DNA of 7,258 bases, taken from assembly GCA_030614645.1 (NCBI GenBank), contig JAUWTR010000077.1:1-7258 (forward strand), read 5' to 3'. The position numbers and the translations under genes were made by a program. Below are positions 1 through 5,606 of this stretch, piece after piece. This stretch comes from Candidatus Aminicenantota bacterium. Lineage in GTDB: Bacteria; Acidobacteriota; Aminicenantia; Aminicenantales; Aminicenantaceae. Each line of letters begins with the position of its first letter. Position 1 is the stretch's first letter. The notes under the pieces were generated by a model. The model had not been told where the DNA came from and made no database searches. It saw only the letters and a program-made list of their open reading frames with translations.

Positions 1-732
1 CATGCCATAATCGCGCTGGCCACAATGACTCTGGATACTGGTAGGGTAACCAGGAAAGGGGATTCACCGGTCTTGAAAATGGATACACCGGCAGGCCAGG
101 TAACAGCTACCGCCCAAAGGGAAAAAGGCAGGGTCAAAGAAGTCTCTTTTTTAAATGTTCCTTCTTTTGTGTATAAAAGTGACCAGAATATCAATATCCC
201 CGGTTTAGGGCGTATTCAATATGATGTTGCCTTTGGCGGGGCATTTTATGTCTTTTGCCGGGCGGAAGAGCTAAATATCGGGCTTGGAATTAAAGATTAT
301 AATAACTTGATAGACCTGGGGCGGCGCATCAAGTATGCGGTGGGGGATGAATTGACGATCAAGCATCCTTATGAGGAAGACCTGGGGTTTCTTTATGGGA
401 CTATCTTTACAGGCCAGCCTGAAGATCCAGCCCATCACAGCCGCAATGTCTGTGTTTTTGCCGAAGGGGAAGTGGACCGTTCTCCTACAGGAACCGGAGT
501 AAGTGCCCGGGCTGCTATCCATCTATCTCGTAAAGATATTGAAGTGGGAGAATGGATCACAGTTGAAAGTATAATAGGGACCTGCTTTAGGGTGAGGGTA
601 AAGGAGAAAACTGAATTCGGCTCTTATTCAGCAGTTATTCCGGAAGTAAAAGGCAGTGCTGCGATCACCGGCAGGAATCAATTCTTATTTGACCCTAATG
701 ATCCATTGCGCAAGGGTTTTATTTTTCGTTGA
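1..732 (+). CDS. trans-3-hydroxy-L-proline dehydratase (proline racemase superfamily), 3' part
   Basis: The reading frame is open from the first base, so the gene begins upstream; 243 residues are present of about 335 usual for the family. The first window residues (HAIIALAT) match the stretch just after the first catalytic Cys in the family's CGH motif, so that Cys lies just outside. The second active-site motif reads DRSPTGTG, with Thr at codon 487-489. Proline racemases and 4-hydroxyproline 2-epimerases have Cys here; Thr is the hallmark of trans-3-hydroxy-L-proline dehydratase, which dehydrates its substrate to delta-1-pyrroline-2-carboxylate. The enzyme is expected to be cytosolic, since no export signal belongs to this family, although the N-terminus is not visible. 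The ATG at 25 is internal and not the start. A GntR regulator follows 20 bases downstream, as expected of a catabolic unit. Superfamily assignment is very secure; dehydratase specificity is inferred from the single Thr. Confidence 0.88.
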   Translation, partial: HAIIALATMTLDTGRVTRKGDSPVLKMDTPAGQVTATAQREKGRVKEVSFLNVPSFVYKSDQNINIPGLGRIQYDVAFGGAFYVFCRAEELNIGLGIKDYNNLIDLGRRIKYAVGDELTIKHPYEEDLGFLYGTIFTGQPEDPAHHSRNVCVFAEGEVDRSPTGTGVSARAAIHLSRKDIEVGEWITVESIIGTCFRVRVKEKTEFGSYSAVIPEVKGSAAITGRNQFLFDPNDPLRKGFIFR

Positions 733-752
733 TCGAGGTGTAGAAATTTAAT

Positions 753-1445
753 ATGACCAAAAAAACTATATTAAACTTAGCTTCCCTTAAAGATCAGGTA
801 TATGAATATCTCAGGTCTCAGATGAGAGTGGGAGAGCTTATGCCTGGTGATGTCATTGATATGAATGTAACAAGTCAAAAATTAGGTGTGAGCAAGACTC
901 CTTTAAGAGATGCCCTCGTCCGGTTGGAGACGGAGGGTTTTGTAAATATTATGGCTCGTAAGGGAGTGCTTATGAATGTCCTGACAGTTGAGGATATCAG
1001 AGAGATATATCAAATTCTCGGAGCATTGGAAAGCACAGCGATAATCGCTGCTTCCGGGATTATAAGCAAGAGGGAAGTGGATAGGCTGATAAAGTTAAAT
1101 GAAGGCATGAGGAAGGCGATAGAGAAAGACGATTTCAGCGATTATTATAAAAAAAACCTAAAATTCCATGATGTATTTTTGGAGTTGTCCGGAAATAATA
1201 TGCTCCGAAAAACAGCAGATGTTTTAAAAAAGCGCCTATATGATTTTCCCCGCCGGGCAGGTTATGTAAAGGAATGGGAGCAGTCTTCCATTAAAGAGCA
1301 TCAGCAGCTTGTGGCATTTATATCAGCAAAAAAATATTTGGAGGCGGCTGACTTTATTCGGGATGTCCACTGGTCCTTTAATGTCCAGGAAAGGTTTATA
1401 AAGTTATACTATTCTGATAGTCCATCGAATCTGAACAATTCCTAA
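753..1445 (+). CDS. GntR-family transcription regulator, FCD (FadR-like) subfamily
   Basis: The protein has 230 residues, typical for FCD-type GntR regulators. An N-terminal winged helix-turn-helix spans about residues 12-75 (recognition region around LGVSKTPLRDAL, then LETEGFV and the wing). An all-helical FCD ligand-binding domain spans about 80-212. Asn135, His139, His183 and His206 have the spacing of the metal-binding set seen in many FCD domains, suggesting a metal-assisted carboxylate ligand. The gene lies 20 bases after the hydroxyproline dehydratase stop, on the same strand, so co-transcription and regulation of that catabolic unit are likely; the ligand is an inference. A GAGGTG ribosome site at 735-740 is somewhat far (12 bases) from the ATG. 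The last 24 codons are repeated, degenerate, at 1560-1631. The operator is not visible, probably because the operon promoter is upstream of the window. Confidence 0.92.
   Translation: MTKKTILNLASLKDQVYEYLRSQMRVGELMPGDVIDMNVTSQKLGVSKTPLRDALVRLETEGFVNIMARKGVLMNVLTVEDIREIYQILGALESTAIIAASGIISKREVDRLIKLNEGMRKAIEKDDFSDYYKKNLKFHDVFLELSGNNMLRKTADVLKKRLYDFPRRAGYVKEWEQSSIKEHQQLVAFISAKKYLEAADFIRDVHWSFNVQERFIKLYYSDSPSNLNNS
1374..1445 (+). repeat. Source copy of a 72-base direct repeat (3' end of the GntR gene)
   Basis: These 72 bases, the last 23 sense codons plus the stop of the GntR gene, recur at 1560-1631, exactly 186 bases later and in the same reading phase. By my base-by-base comparison 62 of 72 positions are identical and there are no gaps. 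The match stops abruptly at both ends: the preceding GGTG sequence has no counterpart, and the bases after the stop codon diverge. Confidence 0.9.
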
Positions 1446-1538
1446 TCGATGATATTAGGAGTGATATTTTTCTAATCCCATCCCCAATGAGATCAGTCGA
1501 GCCGATCTTGCCGCATTTGCTTTGTTACCAAGAATTTG

Positions 1539-1560
1539 CGGTAGAATACTACAGTTTTTT
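1539..1560 (+). terminator. Weak hairpin followed by a T-run; possible terminator after the GntR gene
   Basis: GTAG (1541-1544) pairs with CTAC (1549-1552) around the loop AATA, and six T residues follow at 1555-1560. The stem is only four base pairs (a fifth C-G pair is possible across a mismatch), so it is thermodynamically weak. A larger overlapping stem, CCGCA 1511-1515 with TGCGG 1537-1541, is an alternative fold. The position between two independent-looking units is reasonable for termination, but the structural evidence is poor. Confidence 0.22.
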
Positions 1561-1631
1561 CCTTTAATGTCCAGGAAAGGTTTATTAAGTCATACTATTC
1601 TGATAGCCCGTCGGGCCAGAACTATTCTTAA
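1560..1631 (+). pseudogene. Degenerate copy of the 3' end of a GntR/FCD regulator gene
   Basis: In the phase of the upstream GntR gene this segment would read SFNVQERFIKSYYSDSPSGQ followed by NYS and a stop, against SFNVQERFIKLYYSDSPSNL, NNS and a stop in the intact gene. There is no gap, and the stop codons align. Four of the eight altered codons differ only silently (ATA/ATT, AGT/AGC, CCA/CCG, TCC/TCT), which suggests that the copy derives from a paralogous gene that diverged while still coding. It cannot be expressed as a protein: an in-frame TAG lies at 1542-1544 and no start codon follows it. The sequence between the two copies (1446-1559) shows no similarity to the rest of the GntR gene in this frame. 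Confidence 0.75.
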
Positions 1632-1660
1632 ATAAATGTCTTTTTGCAAAAATAAAAATA

Positions 1661-1669
1661 TGGTAGAAT
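1661..1669 (+). promoter_or_regulatory. Candidate extended -10 promoter element for the EIIA-zinc-ribbon gene
   Basis: TGGTAGAAT matches a TGn extended -10 followed by TAGAAT (one mismatch from TATAAT). It lies in an AT-rich stretch, 8 bases before the ATG at 1678. No convincing -35 hexamer is seen at 16-18 bases; TTGCAA at 1644-1649 is too close. Transcription would start at about 1675-1678, on or just before the start codon. A second GGTAGAATA occurs at 1540-1548 inside the weak hairpin. This is a prediction by eye only. Confidence 0.35.
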
Positions 1670-1677
1670 AAGCCACA

Positions 1678-2499
1678 ATGGAAACGAAACATCTCAAAAG
1701 CACTCATTTTTCCGATTATATAGAACCTTCCCAGGTAGTTCTTAACCTTAAGGCCAAGAACAAGGTCGAAGCACTGGAAGAGCTGCTGGATATCTTGGAA
1801 AAGCAAAATCTGATCAAGAATAAAAAGCCGATATTGACGAGAATAATCGACAGGGAACGCCTGGAGTCAACCGGGATAGGTCATTGTATAGCCCTGCCTC
1901 ATGCGCGAATAAATGCCGGGCATGACATCGCGGTCGTAGCAGGAATATCAAAAAAAGGCATTGAATTTGAAGCAATCGATGGGAAAAATGTCAAGATTAT
2001 TGTTTTAATAATCTGGAATCCAACAATCCCCGGTCTTTTTAATCATCTTTTTGCCGGGATTGCAAAATTCTTAATGCAGACGAAATTTCGGGCCCGCCTC
2101 ATTGAAGCAAAGTCGAAAAAAGAGTTGTATCAAGTCTTTTCTGAGATCGAGTTAAAAATTCCTCTCCATATGGATAAAATCATGCACAGAGCCGGTGTTT
2201 TATGGAAACTCCAGGAGATCGAAATTCAGATAAAGAAGGCCAAGAAGGGGAAAAAGGCAGAGCTTAAGCAACAGTCTGAATTGATTCGGAATGAATTGGA
2301 CACAACTCTGTTGGATAGATTTGATAGGCTTATGGAAAGATATGGTTTTGCAGTAGCAGAGGTAGAGGAGGGGGCCTGTCAGGGGTGTTATATTAATGTG
2401 GCTACGGGCATGGGTTCTGCTATAGAAGGAAGTAATGATATTTATGTCTGTGAAAACTGTGGAAAATTCCTAGTAGCTACAAAAAAAGAATACCTTTAA
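1678..2499 (+). CDS. PTS EIIA(Ntr)-type domain fused to a C-terminal C4 zinc ribbon
   Basis: The protein has 273 residues. Residues about 11-158 form a PTS EIIA type-2 (fructose/nitrogen-class) domain, with a DYIEPSQVVLNL start and a STGIGHCIALPHAR motif whose His75 aligns with the phosphorylated histidine. A charged helical, probably coiled-coil, segment follows (about 165-225, rich in Lys and Glu). A zinc ribbon comes last (about 226-267) with Cys234/Cys237 and Cys258/Cys261, in the style of the zf-RING_7/DUF164 (CT398-like) family. Stand-alone PtsN is about 150-160 residues, so the C-terminal 110 are an addition. No EIIB, EIIC, HPr or EI gene is nearby, which favours a regulatory phospho-acceptor over sugar transport. 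The ATG start fits the domain boundary, but no Shine-Dalgarno precedes it. Fifty-two bases separate it from the next gene. The domain calls are firm; the regulatory target is unknown. Confidence 0.9.
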   Translation: METKHLKSTHFSDYIEPSQVVLNLKAKNKVEALEELLDILEKQNLIKNKKPILTRIIDRERLESTGIGHCIALPHARINAGHDIAVVAGISKKGIEFEAIDGKNVKIIVLIIWNPTIPGLFNHLFAGIAKFLMQTKFRARLIEAKSKKELYQVFSEIELKIPLHMDKIMHRAGVLWKLQEIEIQIKKAKKGKKAELKQQSELIRNELDTTLLDRFDRLMERYGFAVAEVEEGACQGCYINVATGMGSAIEGSNDIYVCENCGKFLVATKKEYL

Positions 2500-2551
2500 T
2501 CCGGAATTTCATATCCTTCATTATTTATATAAATAGTTCAAGATAACCTGA

Positions 2552-2983
2552 ATGGTAAAAACAATTTCATTCGGTGTCAGCAAGCGAAAGGAAAATGCTC
2601 TTTATAAAAAGATGGAAAAGTTTAAGATCTTTGAAAAAGACATTGAAGAGAAATTCATCCGTTCGAGTGGAAAAGGCGGCCAGCATGTAAATAAAGTCTC
2701 TACCTGCGTCTACCTGAAACACATACCTACTAGCATCGAAGTTAAATGTCAGAGCGAACGCTCTCAGACGCTTAACCGGTTTTTGGCCAGGAGAAGATTA
2801 GCGGATAAAATTGAAGCCAAGATCCTAGGTAAAAAAAGTAAAGAACAGCAAAGGATTGCAAAAATACGCCGTCAGAAACGGAAACGTTCCAAGCGGGCAA
2901 AAGAGAAAATGCTGGTAGAAAAGAAGAAACAAGCTAATAAAAAAAAGACCCGTTCATTCAAGCCTGATATTGACGATTATTAA
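2552..2983 (+). CDS. Release-factor-like protein with GGQ domain (ribosome-rescue type)
   Basis: The 143-residue protein contains only the class-I release-factor catalytic domain: RSSGKGGQHVNKVST, with GGQ at residues 42-44, followed by SERSQTLNRFLARRRLADKI. The stop-codon-recognition domains of RF1/RF2 are absent. The C-terminus (about residues 90-136) is extremely Lys/Arg-rich, like the tail that ArfB/YaeJ and ICT1 place in the empty mRNA channel of stalled ribosomes. It is expected to hydrolyse peptidyl-tRNA on stalled 70S ribosomes in the cytosol. It resembles the family annotated as 'peptide chain release factor-like protein', not necessarily ArfB itself. The start at 2552 is chosen because the N-terminal 20 residues (through FGVSKRKENAL) look like family sequence; no good ribosome site is visible, and ATG 2612 is an alternative. 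Its stop overlaps the ribosome site of the next gene. Confidence 0.88.
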   Translation: MVKTISFGVSKRKENALYKKMEKFKIFEKDIEEKFIRSSGKGGQHVNKVSTCVYLKHIPTSIEVKCQSERSQTLNRFLARRRLADKIEAKILGKKSKEQQRIAKIRRQKRKRSKRAKEKMLVEKKKQANKKKTRSFKPDIDDY

Positions 2984-2988
2984 GGAGG
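2982..2988 (+). promoter_or_regulatory. Strong Shine-Dalgarno that decides a TTG start at 2994
   Basis: AAGGAGG ends 5 bases before TTG 2994-2996 and overlaps the TAA stop (2981-2983) of the release-factor-like gene. It lies inside the reading frame that would start from ATG 2970, so that ATG (which has no comparable site) is unlikely to be used. The arrangement favours translational coupling between the two genes. Confidence 0.85.
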
Positions 2989-2993
2989 ATAGA

Positions 2994-4352
2994 TTGACTA
3001 AAAAATATGATCGCAGGGATTTCTTAAAAAACAGCGGAGCTGCAGGCATTGGTTTAGCTATCGGTGGCATGGTTTTGAAAAAAGCAAGCGCTAAAAGCCT
3101 GATAAATACTGCGACTCCTCAGGACGGCCACTTTATTAATAAACCCATCGAAAGAGTTCGTATTGGTTTTGTTGGGATTGGGAATCAGGGCAGCGGCCAT
3201 CTCCGCAATCTTCTTAGACTTGAAGGGGTTGAGCTGGTGGCTGTTTGCGATATTCATGCTGGCCATCGTGATAGAGCTGTTAAAATAGTCGAAAAAGCCG
3301 GTCAGCCTGCCCCGAAAGCTTACGGCCAAAAAGGTATAGAAGATTACAAACGTATGTGTGATGAAAATAAAATGGATCTTGTATACAATGCCACCCCCTG
3401 GGAATTCCATACACCGATTTGTACCTACGCAATGAAAACCGGATCTCACGCTGCTACGGAAATTCCGGGTTCTATAACTATCGAAGAATGCTGGAAAACA
3501 GTTGAATATGCTGAGAAATTCAAAAAACACTGCATCACAATGGAAAACTGCAATTATGACAGCACTGAACTGTTATTGTTCAATATGGTTCGCCAAGGAG
3601 TTTTCGGTGAACTGCTGCATGCTGAATGCGGCTATCTGCATGATCTACGCGGCTGGAAATTCGGGGAAGCCTATTATCCTCATGATTGGCGTCTGCAGCA
3701 CTCAATCAGACGTAATGCCGACCTTTACCCGACACATGGTTTGGGGCCGATATCTCAGTGGATGGATATTACCAGAGGTAACAAATTCGAACACCTGACC
3801 TCTTTCTCAACTCAATCAAGAGGTCTGAAACTCGAAGCAATTAAACGCTATGGCAAAGATCATCCTCTTGCAAAAACTGACTATGCCCTTGGTGATGTTG
3901 TCAATACTGTGATCAAAACCAATAGGGGACAGACGATCCTTGTCACTCATGATACCAACTCTCCCAGACCATACAGCCGCAGAATCGTTATCCAGGGAAC
4001 AAAGGGCTTGGCCCGTAAGTACCCGGATGAAAAATATTCTTCCGGCCATAAATGGCAAGACCTTGAAGAGATGAAAGAGAAATATGATCACCCACTTAAA
4101 AAAGCACTCAGAGAAAAATCTCAAGGCGCCGGCCACGGTGGTATGGATTTTATCGAAGATTATCGCCTGATCTATTGCCTGCGTAATGGCGAGCCTATGG
4201 ACAGCGATGTTTATGACGGCGCTTCCATGAATTCTGTCGTCACACTCAGTGAAAGATCGATTGCTGCCGGCAACTCTTCCGTACAATGTCCGGATTTTAC
4301 GCGTGGAAAGTGGAAAGTCAGGAAACCTGTGCCTATTGTTGATAAAGTATAA
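2994..4352 (+). CDS. Tat-exported Gfo/Idh/MocA-family protein, GH109-like (alpha-N-acetylgalactosaminidase type)
   Basis: From TTG 2994 the protein has 452 residues. It opens with a twin-arginine signal (DRRDFLK, Arg7-Arg8, a Gly/Ala-rich hydrophobic stretch, and a likely cut after ASA near residue 33). A Rossmann NAD-binding motif GIGNQG follows at 61-66, then the Gfo/Idh/MocA C-terminal domain. Residues matching the GH109 active site, as I recall it from the Elizabethkingia enzyme, are all present: Glu156 (TEIPG), Tyr188 (ENCNY), Arg233 (DWR), Tyr245 and His248 (LYPTHG) and Tyr327 (PRPYSR). GH109 enzymes cleave alpha-linked GalNAc by a redox mechanism with tightly bound NAD; Tat export of the folded holoenzyme to the periplasm fits. 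An extra eight residues would come from ATG 2970, which overlaps the upstream gene and lacks a ribosome site. Other substrates are possible, as Gfo/Idh/MocA members vary widely. Confidence 0.9.
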   Translation: MTKKYDRRDFLKNSGAAGIGLAIGGMVLKKASAKSLINTATPQDGHFINKPIERVRIGFVGIGNQGSGHLRNLLRLEGVELVAVCDIHAGHRDRAVKIVEKAGQPAPKAYGQKGIEDYKRMCDENKMDLVYNATPWEFHTPICTYAMKTGSHAATEIPGSITIEECWKTVEYAEKFKKHCITMENCNYDSTELLLFNMVRQGVFGELLHAECGYLHDLRGWKFGEAYYPHDWRLQHSIRRNADLYPTHGLGPISQWMDITRGNKFEHLTSFSTQSRGLKLEAIKRYGKDHPLAKTDYALGDVVNTVIKTNRGQTILVTHDTNSPRPYSRRIVIQGTKGLARKYPDEKYSSGHKWQDLEEMKEKYDHPLKKALREKSQGAGHGGMDFIEDYRLIYCLRNGEPMDSDVYDGASMNSVVTLSERSIAAGNSSVQCPDFTRGKWKVRKPVPIVDKV

Positions 4353-4377
4353 TAGCTCGTCGCAATAATGGATTAAC

Positions 4378-5604
4378 TTAACTTGCCAGTTTTATCAGCG
4401 ATTGAAGCAATAGATTTGCCCCTATTTCCAGGTCTTCCCATTTTATATTTTCTTCGGGAGAGTGACTGATCCCATCTGTGCAGGGGATAAATATCATGGC
4501 GGAATCTGTAATTGATGCCATGATCTGGGCATCGTGTCCAGCGCCGCTAGGGAGAATCATGTGGGAATAATCCTCCTTTTCGCATAGTTTTTGCAGAAGG
4601 TTAGTCAAGCGGGTCGGGGTTGTACCTGGTTTTGTTTTGTCAATAGATTTATACCTGAATTTTAAGCCCCGAGTCGAGGAAATATCCTCAGCCAGGGACA
4701 GGAAAAATTTTTCCATAGCCTGCAGCGATTCTTCCGATGTGCTTCTGAAGTCAAGGGAAAAATCCGCCTGGCCGGAAACTATACTGAATGCGCCTGGGAA
4801 TATATGGGCTTTACCAATAGTCACTTTGCTTCCATAATGCTGAGTGGCAACATACTGGGTGGCTTTTAAGGCAAAATCTGCCAGGCCTAAAAAGGCGTCT
4901 TGTCTCAGTTCGATGGGAGTTGTGCCGGCATGGCTGGCTCTCCCTGAGAAAGAGCATAACCAATAGTTCTTGCCGGCTATGCAGTCAACAATACCAATCG
5001 ATTTTTCCTCTGTTTCGAGCACCTGCCCCTGCTCAATATGAAGTTCGAGGAAGGCATCGATATCAGGCCTTTGTTTGTGTGCCTGCATGATGCTATCGAT
5101 GGAAAATTCTGTATCACAGAGGATGTCTTTTAATGGCTTCCCAAATTGAGTAAGGCCGTTTTCTAAAACCTCCCGCTTAAGCGAACCGGTAAAGGCCCTT
5201 ACACCGAGGAAATCACCTACTAAATTTCCTTCTTCATCAGTGAAGGCCGCCAATTCCAAGGATTTATAAAGTTTTAGGCTGTTTTCTTTGATTGTTCGCA
5301 GACTCTCCAGAGCTGACAATACTCCGGCGGGTCCGTCAAATATGCCTCCGTTAATAACTGAGTCAAGATGAGAGCCAGCCATAATTGTCTTGCCTTCACC
5401 TTCTAAGCGGCCAAAGATATTACCGGCGCCATCCTGTCTGAGAGAGAGTCCGGCTATAGAGATTTTATTTTTAAACCATTCCCGGGCTTTAAGATCGGAT
5501 TTACTGAAAGAGGGGCGGCTGATCCCTCCTCTGGGATCTTTGCCGATTTGGGAAAGCTCGATTATCTCGCTTTTAAGGCGCTCAAAGTTGATTCTAATCT
5601 TCAT
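4378..5604 (-). CDS. M20-family N-carbamoyl-L-amino acid / allantoate amidohydrolase
   Basis: The 408-residue protein matches the hydantoinase/carbamoylase branch of M20 metallohydrolases (usual length about 410). Likely metal ligands are His79 (GSHLDS), Asp90 (GGIFDGPAGV), Glu125 of the FTDEEG motif, His189 (LELHIEQG) and His381 (GISHSPEE). SHAGTTP (225-230) and DFR (285-287) mark the dimerisation lid domain and carboxylate-binding region, and GAGHDA (354-359) is also conserved. The enzyme should hydrolyse a ureido group (N-carbamoyl amino acid, allantoate or ureidoglycolate), releasing ammonia and CO2; the exact substrate cannot be read from sequence. It has no signal peptide, so it is cytosolic. 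Its ATG lies 2 bases after the pdxJ stop with no clear Shine-Dalgarno, suggesting translational coupling. The absence of other hydantoin or purine genes leaves its pathway open. Confidence 0.9.
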   Translation of the reverse strand: MKIRINFERLKSEIIELSQIGKDPRGGISRPSFSKSDLKAREWFKNKISIAGLSLRQDGAGNIFGRLEGEGKTIMAGSHLDSVINGGIFDGPAGVLSALESLRTIKENSLKLYKSLELAAFTDEEGNLVGDFLGVRAFTGSLKREVLENGLTQFGKPLKDILCDTEFSIDSIMQAHKQRPDIDAFLELHIEQGQVLETEEKSIGIVDCIAGKNYWLCSFSGRASHAGTTPIELRQDAFLGLADFALKATQYVATQHYGSKVTIGKAHIFPGAFSIVSGQADFSLDFRSTSEESLQAMEKFFLSLAEDISSTRGLKFRYKSIDKTKPGTTPTRLTNLLQKLCEKEDYSHMILPSGAGHDAQIMASITDSAMIFIPCTDGISHSPEENIKWEDLEIGANLLLQSLIKLAS

Positions 5605-5606
5605 TT

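Noticed and set aside
25..27. ATG at 25 as the start of the racemase-family gene.
   Set aside because: The preceding codons (HAIIALAT) continue the family's conserved motif, so this Met is internal.
1446..1559. Possible small RNA or regulatory structure between the GntR gene and its tail copy (AGATC/GATCT and CCGCA/TGCGG stems).
   Set aside because: The stems are 5-6 base pairs with long loops and overlap one another. No known RNA family motif was recognised.
1545..1631. Second copy of the GntR tail as part of an expressed small protein.
   Set aside because: The open stretch is 29 codons, with an in-frame TAG at 1542-1544 and no usable start codon before the homologous part.
2521..2540. AT-rich TTATTTATATAAATAGTTCA resembles the sequence at 6331-6351, sharing the 13-mer TATAAATAGTTCA.
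   Set aside because: One copy precedes a plus-strand gene; the other overlaps the glmM stop on the opposite strand, so no common role fits. A 13-base AT-rich match in 7 kb is close to chance expectation.
3054..3530. Long minus-strand open frame opposite the GH109-like gene (also 3816-4286).
   Set aside because: They are antisense shadows of a gene with clear homology. Their translations show no recognisable domain and no ribosome site was noted.
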